DNA of 64,000 bases from positions 372,001 to 436,000 of the forward strand of contig CANLSR010000002.1 of assembly GCA_947493945.1 (NCBI GenBank), given 5' to 3'. This document shows positions 43,182 through 51,769 of this stretch, piece by piece (the stretch's first letter is position 1; every line of letters begins with the position of its first letter). Below the pieces are notes generated by a model. The model saw only the letters and a list, made by a program, of their open reading frames with translations. It searched no databases and had not been told where the DNA came from. A program made the translations under genes and the position numbers. Origin of the DNA: an uncultured bacterium. GTDB taxonomy: Bacteria; Bacteroidota; Rhodothermia; Rhodothermales; Rubricoccaceae.

Positions 43182-44627
43182 CTAGCGGCTGGGGCCGAGC
43201 AAGGTGAACGGGACGTCCGTGGTGCTCCCGTCGTCGAACGTGAGCCGGACCACGGCGGGCACCTCGGCCGTGCCCTCGAACGTGGAGGCCGGGACGGTGA
43301 TGGCGCCCTCGACGCGCACCTGCTGACGGGCGTCCACCGAGACCGGCGGCGTGGTGCCGAGCCGGAGCGCGCCGCCCTCGGGCACCGCCAGCTCGGCGCG
43401 GAAGGCGGCGCCGGTGGCCGTCTGGTTGCGGACGCGCAGGCGCACGCGGTTGGCCACGCGCCCGTCGGCCATCTCCAGGTACGGCTGGCCCACGGCGCGG
43501 CCCAGGTCCACGTCGTAGGCGTGGCGCGTGGTGAGCGCGACGGTGAACACGGCCGCGACGGCCACCAGGAGCGCCCCGTAGGCGGCGGTCCGCCCCCGGA
43601 GCACGCGCGTCTCGCCGCCCTCGATGGCGCGCTCGGACGTGTAGCGGATGAGCCCGCGCGGCAGGTCCACGGCGTCCATGATGCTGTCGCAGGCGTCGAT
43701 GCACTGGGTGCAGGCGACGCACTCCATCTGCAGGCCCTCGCGGATGTCGATCCCCGTCGGGCACGTCCGCACGCACGCGCCGCAGTCGACGCAGTCGCCC
43801 AGCGGGGGCCTCTCGCCGGCCAGCTCTTGGGCGATGGCCTTCTTTCCGCGCTTGGCGCGGGGCTCGCCCCGGCCCGGGTCGTAGGACACGATCATCGAGT
43901 GGGGGTCGAGCAGGATCGACTGGAACCGGCCGTAGGGGCACGCCAGCGTGCACATCTGCTCGCGGAAGTAGCCGAAGTCGAAGAGCACGAGCCCCGTCGT
44001 GGCTGCCGCGAGCACGAAGTAGGGCCAGTGCTCGGTCGGCGGGCCGGTCATCCAGGCCAGCAGCCGGTCCCAGCCCACGAAGTAGGCCGTGAACGTGTGG
44101 GCCAGCAGCGCGGACGCCACGAAGTAGATCCCCCACTTGGCCCCCTTCCGCCAGGCCTTGTCCCAGGTCCACGGCCCGGCGTCGCGGCGCGCGCGGACGT
44201 GCTCGGCGCCCTCGACCAGCCGCTCGACGGGGCGGTAGAAAAACTCCAGGTAGACCGTCTGGGGGCACGCCCAACCGCACCACACGCGCCCCAACAGCGC
44301 CGTCACCAGCGCCACCGACACCAGGATCCCGATGCCCGCCAGGAGCAGCAGGAAGGTGTCGGTCGGGTAGAACGTGAACCCGAAGAAGGTAAACTCGCGC
44401 ACGGCGACGTCGAGGAGCACGGCCGGCTTGCCCCCGACGCGGACGACGGGGAGCGAGACGAAAAACGCGATCAGCGCCCACCCGACGACCTGCCGGCGCC
44501 GCCAGAAGCGGCCCTTCGAGGGCGTGGGGTAGAGCCAGCGGCGCGACCCGTCGGCGCGGAGCGTCGATAGGACCTCGTCGGGGGATTCGAGGATGCCGAC
44601 GTCGTCGGCCGAGACGAACGCGGTCAC
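43182..44627 (-). CDS. ccoG: cbb3 oxidase accessory protein CcoG (FixG), polyferredoxin
   Basis: 481 residues from GTG 44625-44627; the longer upstream frame is repeat DNA. Five or so membrane helices are seen, with VWCGWACPQTVYLEFFYRPVERLVEG and CTLACPYGRFQS, then a two-cluster ferredoxin domain (CVDCGACVRTCPTGIDIREG, CVACTQCIDACD). The C-terminus is an Ig-like periplasmic domain. It is thought to reduce copper for oxidase assembly. Confidence 0.95.
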   Translation of the reverse strand: MTAFVSADDVGILESPDEVLSTLRADGSRRWLYPTPSKGRFWRRRQVVGWALIAFFVSLPVVRVGGKPAVLLDVAVREFTFFGFTFYPTDTFLLLLAGIGILVSVALVTALLGRVWCGWACPQTVYLEFFYRPVERLVEGAEHVRARRDAGPWTWDKAWRKGAKWGIYFVASALLAHTFTAYFVGWDRLLAWMTGPPTEHWPYFVLAAATTGLVLFDFGYFREQMCTLACPYGRFQSILLDPHSMIVSYDPGRGEPRAKRGKKAIAQELAGERPPLGDCVDCGACVRTCPTGIDIREGLQMECVACTQCIDACDSIMDAVDLPRGLIRYTSERAIEGGETRVLRGRTAAYGALLVAVAAVFTVALTTRHAYDVDLGRAVGQPYLEMADGRVANRVRLRVRNQTATGAAFRAELAVPEGGALRLGTTPPVSVDARQQVRVEGAITVPASTFEGTAEVPAVVRLTFDDGSTTDVPFTLLGPSR

Positions 44628-44880
44628 GGATGCGGGGGGGTTGGACGCCAAGGTCCGACCCCGCCCGGGCGCGGCGCGCGGGCGGTCTGCGCGGGCGGGC
44701 GCCGGCGCGCCCCTGCCCGGCGTGCCGGGCGTTCCCCCACACGCCGCCCGCTGGCGGCGGCCATCGGCCAGCGGGGCGGGCGGGGAGCACCGCTCGCTCG
44801 TCGACCACCCCTGCCCCCTCCTGTTCAGGAGGCTGGTAGGGGTGGGTATTCCCAACGGGCTTCCCTCCTCCACCTCGTCG

Positions 44881-44903
44881 TTCCCGCGGACGCGGGAATC
44901 CAG
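44881..44903 (+). repeat. REP-like palindromic repeat, copy 1
   Basis: TTCCCGCGGACGCGGGAA followed by TCCAG. It has a perfect TTCCCGCG/CGCGGGAA-type stem. Translated on the minus strand it gives LWIPASAGT, like a ubiquitous bacterial repeat. Confidence 0.75.
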
Positions 44904-45019
44904 AGTGGCGACCCCGAGCCTGGAGAGGCCGAGACCTCCCAGCGAGGAACGCCGCTGGTGAGGGAGGACCACCCTTCGTCCGCCGCGCTGGCGGTTGTCT
45001 CCGAGCCCTTCCCCACATC

Positions 45020-45041
45020 CTGGATTCCCGCGTGCGCGGGA
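45020..45041 (-). repeat. REP-like palindromic repeat, copy 2 (inverted)
   Basis: CTGGATTCCCGCGTGCGCGGGA is here the reverse-complement layout of copy 1 with a few changes; the two copies bracket 116 bp. Confidence 0.75.
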
Positions 45042-45298
45042 CCGCGCAGCGACGGCGCAGCCAACGACGTCTGGTGGGACGAGGAGCGACACCTACCCTT
45101 ATCAGGTCCAGGAGGGGGACTTCTCGACAGGCTCCGCCAATCCTACTGGAAGTAGAGCACTCCGAGGCCTTTCGAAGGCCAATCTGCTCCCTCTCCCTTT
45201 GGGAGACCTTCTAGACCGGTCACGTGTCGCTCCCAATCCGTTTCTACGTTTCGTGTGGACGTAGCTCGTTCGCTCGTCCGCCGCCCACCCAGCCTCCA

Positions 45299-46729
45299 AT
45301 GACGGCCGACCCCGCCCCACCGCTCCCTGCCCGTCGCGCGGCCCGCCCTGCGGAGCCGGCTCCCGGCGCCCAGGCCGACTGCATCGTGGTCGGGGCCGGG
45401 TTTGCGGGCCTCTCCACTGCCACCGTCCTCGAAGCGGCGGGCCTGTCGGTGCTCGTGCTGGAGGCGCGCGACCGCGTCGGCGGCCGGGTCGAGGCGGCCA
45501 CGCTCGCCGGCCAGCCCATCGACTTGGGCGGGATGTGGGCCGGCCCCACCCAGCCGGCGCTCTTGGCGCTGGCGGAGCGTCTGGGCGTGGCGACGTTTCC
45601 GACGCCGCTCGACGGCCGGAGCCGCGGGCGCGTGGGCGACCTGCCGTTCGAGGCCGAGGGCGAGGCGTTCGAGGACGAGATCGGGCTCGTCTCCAAGCTC
45701 CGCCTGGGTCTCCTGATCCACAAGATCAACCGGCTGCTCCGGCACGTCGATGCCGATGCGCCGTGGGAGGGCGCGCGAGCGGCCGCGCTGGACCGCGAGA
45801 CGGTCGCGTCCTGGGCGGCGCGCGAGGTGGGCGACCGGACCGTGCGCCGGCTGCTCGACTTCGTGGTCCGCTCCGTCTTCTGCGCCGAGCCCGACGACCT
45901 GTCGCTCCTGTTCTTCCTGTTCTACCTCAAGTCGGCAGGCGGGCTGGAGGTATTGATTCAGGCCGGTCCGGGCGGGGCGCAGAACCTGCTGTTCCACGGC
46001 GGCCTCCACCGGATCGCCGCCCGGATGCACGACGGGCTGGCGGCCGAGACGCGGCTGGGAGAGCCCGCCCGCGCCGTCCGCCAGCGGGCCGGCGGCGTCG
46101 AGGTCGTGACGCCGGCGGGGAGGCACCGGGCGGACCGCGTCGTGGTCGCCGTGCCTCCGGCGTTGTGCGCCGCCGTCGAGTTTTCGCCGCCGCTGCCCGC
46201 GCCGCGCCGCGAACTCCTCAAGCGCCAGACGACGGGCGCCTGCGTCAAGGTCTGGGTCGCCTACCCGCGCCCGTTCTGGCGCGACCGCGGCCTCAACGGC
46301 GGCGTCGCGGACGATACGCGGCCGTTCTCGCCCGTCTACGACGCCACACCGCCGGGCGCGTCGGTGGGGCTCCTGTCGGGGTTCTTCGACGGCGAGGCGG
46401 CGGTCGAGTGGAGCGACCGGGGCACCGACGCCCGCCGCGACGAGGTGGTGGCCACGCTGGCGGAGCACCTCGGGCCGGGCGCCCAGAACCCCATCGGCTA
46501 CGCCGAGCGCGACTGGACACGCGAGGCGTGGTCGCGCGGATGCTACGGCGCCTACCTGCCGCCGGGCGCGTTGTCCAAGTACGGCGCCGCCCTCCGCGCG
46601 CCCCACGGCCGCGTTCACTGGGCCGGGACAGAGACGGCGACGGTGTGGTCGGGCTACGTCGAGGGCGCGCTGCAGTCGGGCCGGCGCGCGGCGGAGGAGG
46701 TGCTCCAGGCGCGCGCAGCCGAGCCGTGA
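45299..46729 (+). CDS. Flavin-dependent amine oxidase
   Basis: 476 residues. The FAD-binding GxGxxG motif CIVVGAGFAGLSTATVLEAAGLSVLVLEARDRVGGRV opens the protein, and the substrate domain includes HKINRLLRHVDADAP. The closing FAD motif is HWAGTETATVWSGYVEGALQSG. It matches the monoamine-oxidase family; the substrate is unknown. ATG 45299-45301 leaves a Pro/Arg-rich leader of about 27 residues. It runs opposite to the oxidase genes on both sides and sits behind a repeat-rich leader, so it looks like an insertion into the cco cluster. A strong hairpin at 46740-46770 follows. Confidence 0.93.
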   Translation: MTADPAPPLPARRAARPAEPAPGAQADCIVVGAGFAGLSTATVLEAAGLSVLVLEARDRVGGRVEAATLAGQPIDLGGMWAGPTQPALLALAERLGVATFPTPLDGRSRGRVGDLPFEAEGEAFEDEIGLVSKLRLGLLIHKINRLLRHVDADAPWEGARAAALDRETVASWAAREVGDRTVRRLLDFVVRSVFCAEPDDLSLLFFLFYLKSAGGLEVLIQAGPGGAQNLLFHGGLHRIAARMHDGLAAETRLGEPARAVRQRAGGVEVVTPAGRHRADRVVVAVPPALCAAVEFSPPLPAPRRELLKRQTTGACVKVWVAYPRPFWRDRGLNGGVADDTRPFSPVYDATPPGASVGLLSGFFDGEAAVEWSDRGTDARRDEVVATLAEHLGPGAQNPIGYAERDWTREAWSRGCYGAYLPPGALSKYGAALRAPHGRVHWAGTETATVWSGYVEGALQSGRRAAEEVLQARAAEP

Positions 46730-46739
46730 ACGACAGGCG

Positions 46740-46770
46740 CCGCTGGCGGGCGGAGGCCGCCCGCCAGCGG
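46740..46770. terminator. Bidirectional hairpin between amine oxidase and ccoP
   Basis: CGCTGGCGGGCGG (46741-46753) pairs perfectly with CCGCCCGCCAGCG (46757-46769), loop AGG; C46740-G46770 extends it. It lies between two convergent genes and is the strongest member of the CCGCTGGCGG family, but has no T-tract. Confidence 0.65.
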
Positions 46771-46774
46771 GGCG

Positions 46775-47536
46775 CTACATCACTACCAACTCGCCCTCAG
46801 GCGCCTTGGCGCCCGGCGGGTCCGTGCCCTGGAGCGAGTACACGTAGGCCATGACCTGAGCGCGCTCCTGCTCGCCCAGCTGGTCCTGCATCGGCGGCAT
46901 CCCCTTGGTGGGGAATCCCTCGGCGATCGAGGTCCAGACCTGCTCCGGGTCGGCGCCGTGGACCCAGTACTCGTCGGTCAGGTTGGGCCCGATCACGCCT
47001 TCGCCTTGCTGGCCGTGGCACGCGGCGCAGATGGCGGCAAAGTCGGCCTCGCCGGCGGCGGCCATCTCGGCGTCGGAGGCGTACTCGGCGAGCGCGCCGG
47101 GGTCGGTCTTGAAGCTGGGCCCGGTGGCGGCGTAGAGCGCGCGCGCCTCCTCCAGTTGGCGGCCGGCCTCGGCGTAGTCGTCGCCGTAGTCGTCGATCCA
47201 GTCGAACACGTGGACGCCCAGCATGTAGACCGGCGCGAACACGATGCCGGCCCAGAACAGCGCCACCCACCAGCCCGGCATCGGGTTGTCGTACTCGCGG
47301 ATGCCGTCGTAGGTGTGGCCCTCGATCACGCGGTCGACGGCGCCCTCGCCGACGGCGGCCTCGGGGAGCTCGGGCGCGCCCGGCGTGCGGAGCGGCGAGT
47401 CGGGGTCGGGCGTGGTCTGGTCCGGCGCGTTGTCGCCCGTGGCGGCGTCTGGGAGCTCCGGCCCGCTGGCGGCGCCCGTCGGGCGTGGGTCCGCCGGGTC
47501 GGGGCCGGCCGGGGTGGGGGGTGTGGGGTCAGGCAT
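46775..47536 (-). CDS. ccoP: cbb3 oxidase subunit III, CcoP (single haem c)
   Basis: 253 residues. A Pro/Asp-rich N-terminus is followed by the CcoP signature GHTYDGIREYDNPMPGWW, one membrane helix and one cytochrome c domain with CAACH and distal Met in FPTKGMPPM. Proteobacterial CcoP carries two haem c; only one CxxCH is present here. It passes electrons to CcoO/CcoN. It overlaps ccoQ by 8 bp. Confidence 0.94.
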   Translation of the reverse strand: MPDPTPPTPAGPDPADPRPTGAASGPELPDAATGDNAPDQTTPDPDSPLRTPGAPELPEAAVGEGAVDRVIEGHTYDGIREYDNPMPGWWVALFWAGIVFAPVYMLGVHVFDWIDDYGDDYAEAGRQLEEARALYAATGPSFKTDPGALAEYASDAEMAAAGEADFAAICAACHGQQGEGVIGPNLTDEYWVHGADPEQVWTSIAEGFPTKGMPPMQDQLGEQERAQVMAYVYSLQGTDPPGAKAPEGELVVM

Positions 47537-47759
47537 GGTCGGTCTCCGGGGCGTCGCCCGTTTCAGCGGCGCCGTTGCGGAGCGTCTCGGGGAAAAACTC
47601 GGGCGCGTCGTCGAGCGGGATGCGCTTGATCTCCTCGCGCGTGCCCTTCTTGAGCGTGAACGCGTAGGCGACCACGAGCACGAACGCGACCACGAACGCC
47701 ACGACGGCGATCTCGGCCATGGCGCCGGTCTGGAGCGCGCGGACGGTTTCTTTCCACAT
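47529..47759 (-). CDS. ccoQ: cbb3 oxidase subunit CcoQ-like
   Basis: 76 residues. One helix (MAEIAVVAFVVAFVLVVAYAF) is followed by KKGTREEIKRIPLDDAPE, matching CcoQ/FixQ in size, topology and place between ccoO and ccoP. CcoQ stabilises the complex. Sequence conservation in this family is low, so the call rests partly on position. Confidence 0.85.
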   Translation of the reverse strand: MWKETVRALQTGAMAEIAVVAFVVAFVLVVAYAFTLKKGTREEIKRIPLDDAPEFFPETLRNGAAETGDAPETDHA

Positions 47760-47767
47760 GGCGGGGG

Positions 47768-48604
47768 CTACGGGGCCAGGTTGGTCGTGGGATTGGGGAC
47801 CTCGGACACGGGCGGCTCGAGCAGGGGCGGCTCGTCGCCGGGGTCGAGCATGGTGTCGTAGACCTCCTCCACCTCGTGGGCCTCGACGTCGGGCTCGGCG
47901 CGGTCCAGGTCGGGGTCGAGCGCGCGGGCGCGGTCCACGCCCAGGCGCTGGAGGTACGCCACGACGGCCGTGATCTCGCGGTCCGCCAGCTGGCCGGGGC
48001 CGCCCTGGCTCTCTACCTCGGCGGCGATCTCGCGCGCCTGGGCCTGGGCCGACTGGGACGCGCCGGCGATCTGGGCGTCGGTGTAGGGGATCCCCAGGCG
48101 CCGGAGCCCGCGCATCTTGCCCGGGATGGCGTCCAGGTCCAGCGGCTTGGTGAGCATGTGCGGGTAGGGCGGCATGATCGAGTTGGGGCTCGTGCTCCGC
48201 GGGTTGTCCATGTGGCGGACGTGCCACAGGTGCGGGTACTTGCCGCCCAGCCGCGCCAGGTCCGGGCCGGTCCGCTTGGAGCCCCACAGGTGCGGCGTCT
48301 CGTACACCTCCTCCTCGGCCACGGAGTACGGCCCGTAGCGCATGACCTCGTCCTGGAACGGCCGCACCTGCTGGCTGTGGCAGTTGTTGCAGCCCTCGGC
48401 GATGTAGACGTCGCGGCCGGCCAGCTCCAACGGCGTGTACGGCTCCAGCGTCGCCAGCGGCTGGACGGCGCCGCCGACCAGGAAGATCGGCGCGAACTCG
48501 ACCACGGTCCCGACCAGGATCGCGACGACGGTCAGGATGGTGAACACCAAGGGCCAGCCTTCGATGCGGCGGTGGGCGCCGTTGGCCCGGAAAAAGCGTT
48601 TCAT
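47768..48604 (-). CDS. ccoO: cbb3 oxidase subunit II, CcoO (monohaem cytochrome c)
   Basis: 278 residues. One N-terminal helix (WPLVFTILTVVAILVGTVVEFAPIF) is followed by ELAGRDVYIAEGCNNCHSQQVRPF, the CcoO haem site, then RYGPYSVAEE and WGSKRTGPDLARLGGKYPHLWHVRHM with the distal ligand region. It is longer than some homologues because of an acidic C-terminal tail. The start is MKRFFRANG at 48602-48604. Confidence 0.95.
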   Translation of the reverse strand: MKRFFRANGAHRRIEGWPLVFTILTVVAILVGTVVEFAPIFLVGGAVQPLATLEPYTPLELAGRDVYIAEGCNNCHSQQVRPFQDEVMRYGPYSVAEEEVYETPHLWGSKRTGPDLARLGGKYPHLWHVRHMDNPRSTSPNSIMPPYPHMLTKPLDLDAIPGKMRGLRRLGIPYTDAQIAGASQSAQAQAREIAAEVESQGGPGQLADREITAVVAYLQRLGVDRARALDPDLDRAEPDVEAHEVEEVYDTMLDPGDEPPLLEPPVSEVPNPTTNLAP

Positions 48605-48634
48605 GGGGAAAGGGAAGGTGAGCCCGGAGCCGAG

Positions 48635-48661
48635 CCGCTGGCGCTCGGCCTCCGCCAGCGG
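48635..48661. terminator. CCGCTGGCG/CGCCAGCGG hairpin between ccoN and ccoO
   Basis: Perfect 9-bp stem (48635-48643, 48653-48661), loop of 9 nt. It lies inside the ccoNOQP operon, so it may adjust ccoN versus ccoO levels or be a repeat copy rather than a full terminator. Confidence 0.5.
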
Positions 48662-48699
48662 GACGGGAGTGGCGCGGTCCGGCTGGCCCGGACGACAGA

Positions 48700-50247
48700 T
48701 CAGGCGAGGGCGGGCGTGGGCGTGCTCTGGCCGTCGCCGCTGGCGCCGTCGCCGCCCGGGCTGCCGGCCCCGGTCAGGCGAGGCACGGCGACCGCCGGGT
48801 CGGGGAGCTCGTCCGGCGCCTTGCGGATGGTCTTGTACAGGTTGACCATCATCAGCACCACCCCGCCGAGGTACATCAGGCCACCGATCAGGCGGACCCA
48901 GTACATCGGGATCACCTGGACCACCGACTCGACGAAGTCGGGGTAGAGCAGGCGGCCGGCGTCGTCGTAGGCGCGCCACATCAGGCCCTGGGTGATGCCG
49001 GACGTGTACATCGCCAGGACGTAGAGCAGGATGCCGACCGTCCCGATCCAGAAGTGCCAGTTGGCCAGCTTCTGGCTCCACAGCGGCGTCCGCCACAGCC
49101 GCGGCGCCAGCCAGTAGATCATGCCAAACGTCATGAACCCGTTCCAGCCCAGCGCGCCCGAGTGGACGTGGGCGATGTTCCAGTCGGTGTAGTGGCTCAG
49201 CGCGTTGACGGTCTTGACGCTCAGCGCCGGCCCCTCGAACGTGGCCATCCCGTAGAACGTGATCCCCACGACGAACATCTTGAGCACGACCGAGTCGCGC
49301 AGCTTGTGCCACGCGCCCCGGAGCGTGAACAGGCCGTTGATCATGCCGCCCCACGACGGCATCCACAGCATGACGCTAAAGACCATCCCCAGCGTCGCCG
49401 CCCACTCGGGCACCGACGTGTACTGCAGGTGGTGCGGCCCGGCCCAGATGTAGATGAACACCAGGCTCCAAAAGTGGACGATGCTCAGGCGGTACGAGAA
49501 GACCGGCCGCTCGGCCGCCTTGGGCAGGAAGTAGTACATCAGCCCCAGGAAGGGCGTCGTCAGGAAGAAGGCGACGGCGTTGTGGCCGTACCACCACTGC
49601 ACGAGCGCGTCCTGGGTGCCCTTGTAGATCGGGTAGCTCTTGAACAGCCCCACCGGCAGCGCCAGCGAGTTGCCGATGTGGAGCACGGCGACGGTCACGA
49701 TGGTGGCGATGTAGAACCACAGCGCCACGTACATGTGCTTCTCGCGGCGCTTCCACAGCGTCCCGAAAAAGTTGACCGCGAACACGATCCAGACCACCGC
49801 GATCGCGATGTCGATGGGCCACTCGAGCTCGGCGTACTCCTTGGACGTGTTGAACCCCATCGGCAGCGTGATGGCCGCCGAGACGATGATGGCCTGCCAG
49901 CCCCAGAAGTGGACCTTGGACATCGCGTCCGAGAACATCCGCGCCTTGCACAGCCGCTGGGTGCTGTAGTAGATGGCCGCGAAGATCGAGTTGCCCGCGA
50001 AGGCGAAGATCACCGCGTTGGTGTGCAGCGGGCGCAGGCGCCCGAACGACAGGTACTCGCCCAGGTTGGCCTCGGGGAACGGGAGCTGGAGCGCGATCAG
50101 CGCACCGACCAGCATCCCGACAAAGCCCCAGATGGACGTCGCGATGACGAACCAGCGGACGATCTGGTCGTCGTAGGTGAACACCTCGAACCGAGACTGG
50201 CTCTCGGCGGCCGGGGCGGCCGTCGCGACGGCGGCGGGCGTGGACAT
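48700..50247 (-). CDS. ccoN: cbb3-type cytochrome c oxidase subunit I, CcoN
   Basis: 515 residues with about 12 membrane helices. RPLHTNAVIFAFAGNSIF carries a low-spin haem ligand, QWWYGHNAVAFFLTTPFLGL the copper-site His and cross-linked Tyr region, AGPHHLQYTSVPEW the CuB His pair, and HVHSGALGWNGFMTFG the haem ligands. It is the oxygen-reducing, proton-pumping core of a high-affinity oxidase. A TTG just upstream is possible, but ATG 50245-50247 is preferred. Confidence 0.97.
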   Translation of the reverse strand: MSTPAAVATAAPAAESQSRFEVFTYDDQIVRWFVIATSIWGFVGMLVGALIALQLPFPEANLGEYLSFGRLRPLHTNAVIFAFAGNSIFAAIYYSTQRLCKARMFSDAMSKVHFWGWQAIIVSAAITLPMGFNTSKEYAELEWPIDIAIAVVWIVFAVNFFGTLWKRREKHMYVALWFYIATIVTVAVLHIGNSLALPVGLFKSYPIYKGTQDALVQWWYGHNAVAFFLTTPFLGLMYYFLPKAAERPVFSYRLSIVHFWSLVFIYIWAGPHHLQYTSVPEWAATLGMVFSVMLWMPSWGGMINGLFTLRGAWHKLRDSVVLKMFVVGITFYGMATFEGPALSVKTVNALSHYTDWNIAHVHSGALGWNGFMTFGMIYWLAPRLWRTPLWSQKLANWHFWIGTVGILLYVLAMYTSGITQGLMWRAYDDAGRLLYPDFVESVVQVIPMYWVRLIGGLMYLGGVVLMMVNLYKTIRKAPDELPDPAVAVPRLTGAGSPGGDGASGDGQSTPTPALA

Positions 50248-50344
50248 GTGCAACGGGGCGGGTGGAGCACGGAAGGTCCGGGGGGGCGGCCCGCCGGGGC
50301 GGCGGCGGCGCCCGCGCGTGCTCGCCGTGTGCTCCCGGCGCGGC

Positions 50345-50366
50345 GTGTGGGGGCGGCCCCTACGCC
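50345..50366. repeat. Copy of a GTGTGGGGGC-GGCCCCTACG motif
   Basis: GC-rich element about 100 bp upstream of ccoN. Related copies lie at 2932-2946, 51415-51434 and 55204-55224. Confidence 0.4.
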
Positions 50367-50422
50367 TCGCGCCGCTGGCGGCCAGCGTGTGGGGCCGCGC
50401 GGGGTCCTCCGGCCGGGGACGG

Positions 50423-51310
50423 TCACGGGGCGGGAGGCCGGACGGTGAGGACGGGGCAGCGGAGGCGGCGGAGCGCGGCCTCGGTGACGCTCCCGAACAG
50501 GGCGCGGGCCGGCCCGCGCCGGCCGTGCGTCCCCATCACGACGGCGCCCGCGTCGATCTCCTGGGCGCGCGCCACTACCTGGTCGGCCGGCGCGCCATCG
50601 ACCACCCGGACGCTCACGTCGCCGACGCCGACGTCGCGGATAAAGACCCGGAGGTCGGCGCCGACGGACCGGTCCTGGGGCGAGAGGCCCACCTCGCGCA
50701 CGGCCATCGCGCTGGCGGCGAGGGCGGCCCGGCCCACCCGGTCCTCGACGTGGAGCACCTCGATGGGCGCGCCGTAGAGGTCGGCAAACGCCCGGGCCAG
50801 CCCCAGGGCGCGGGCGCTGGCCTGGGAAAAGTCGACCGGGACCAGGACAGGACGCTGGGGGTCGGGGGCCCGGACGGCGCTCTGGTCGGGGACCACCAGG
50901 ACCGGGCACGGCGCCTGACGCACCACGCTCTCGGCCACGCTCCCCAGAAGGAAGCGATGGACCCCGGCGCGGCCGCTCGTCCCCATCACCAGGCTCCCCG
51001 CCCCGACGTCTCTGGCGTAGCCGGCGACGCTCTCGGCCGGGTCGTCCTGGCGGGCAACGACGATCTCGGGCGCGATCCGGGCACAAGCCCCGGCCCCCAG
51101 GGCCTTGTCGACGGTCACCTCCACGACCGCGCGGACGGCGGCCTCGGGGTCGCTCGGGGCCCGGTAGGCGTCGGCGGCCGGCGGCGGGCGGACCGTGACC
51201 AGGTGGAGCGCGCCGCCGGCCCGGCCCGCCAGCTCGACGGCGGCCACCAGCGCGGGCGTGGACTCGGGCGCGGGGTCCAGCGCGCAGACGACGGGGGCAA
51301 GCTCGGACAT
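50423..51310 (-). CDS. Universal stress protein, two UspA domains
   Basis: 295 residues from ATG 51308-51310. Tandem UspA folds: VVCALDPAPESTPALVAAVELA...GTSGRAGVHRFLLGSVAESVVRQAPCPVLVV, and VLVPVDFSQASARALGLARAFA...GTHGRRGPARALFGSVTEAALRRLRCPVLTV. Both keep the nucleotide-binding glycines. It is upstream of ccoN in the same direction and a paralogue of the protein at 42266-43177, so the oxidase cluster is framed by two such proteins. Confidence 0.94.
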   Translation of the reverse strand: MSELAPVVCALDPAPESTPALVAAVELAGRAGGALHLVTVRPPPAADAYRAPSDPEAAVRAVVEVTVDKALGAGACARIAPEIVVARQDDPAESVAGYARDVGAGSLVMGTSGRAGVHRFLLGSVAESVVRQAPCPVLVVPDQSAVRAPDPQRPVLVPVDFSQASARALGLARAFADLYGAPIEVLHVEDRVGRAALAASAMAVREVGLSPQDRSVGADLRVFIRDVGVGDVSVRVVDGAPADQVVARAQEIDAGAVVMGTHGRRGPARALFGSVTEAALRRLRCPVLTVRPPAP

Positions 51311-51769
51311 GATTAGATAGGGAACGCGGAGAGGGCGCTCGGCAAGGTCCGCGCGCGCCCGACCCGCTGGCGGCGGCAGAGGCCCCCCCGGCCGGCCAGC
51401 CGCGCCCGGCCGGGGACGTGGGGGCCGGCCCCACAGGCCAGGCTGCGGGCGCCATGAAATCAGCTTCACGGAGCTTGTCGGGGGAAACCCTACAGGGGCG
51501 ACGTGATAGGACCCCCACGCACCGCGCCTCGATCATGAATCCCGTGTCTCGCCACACCTGCCCCGACGGACAGACGGTCTGTGCTCGCGGCGCGTGGCTG
51601 GGGCGCTTGGTGGTGCTCGAACACGTCTGCACGGGCTGACCGACGCGGTCGGCCCTAGGCCTGGCTCCCGCGACCGCGCGGCGAGCCCCATCCGCCGGGA
51701 GGTCCGGCGGTCTCCCCCGTTTTGCGCCCGGCCCCGCGCCGGCCCGCAGACGACTACGCTCCCGACGTG
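51311..51769. other. 459-bp divergent region before nhaA
   Basis: It holds a G-rich repeat copy (51415-51434) and a GGGCTGACCG/CGGTCGGCCC hairpin (51633-51655, one G-T pair). A tiny Cys-bearing frame (51535-51639) ends inside the hairpin, but I do not call it as a gene. No RNA gene is seen. Confidence 0.5.
51415..51434. repeat. Copy of the GACGTGGGGGC-GGCCCC motif
   Basis: It shares 15 bp (GACGTGGGGGCCGGC) with 2932-2946 near the NRPS start. It lies 105 bp from the usp start. Confidence 0.4.

Larger units (their letters stand above)
44628..45298. other. 671-bp divergent region with REP-like repeats
   Basis: The largest gap in the window, between ccoG and the amine oxidase gene. It contains a CCCGCTGGC/GCCAGCGGG hairpin (44747-44775) and two REP-like palindromes in opposite orientation (44881-44903, 45020-45041). 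A GGCCTT-TCG-AAGGCC hairpin lies at 45166-45180, and a -7-like TACGTTTC at 45245-45252. Frames here give WIP-A-AG-type peptides typical of translated repeats, not genes. Confidence 0.7.

Noticed and set aside
44825..45064. Open frame with WIP-A-AG-type peptide
   Set aside because: This is the known look of translated REP-like repeats, not a protein.
51535..51639. Tiny Cys-containing reading frame upstream of nhaA
   Set aside because: 34 codons, no ribosome-binding site seen, and its stop lies inside a hairpin. Not enough support for a gene.
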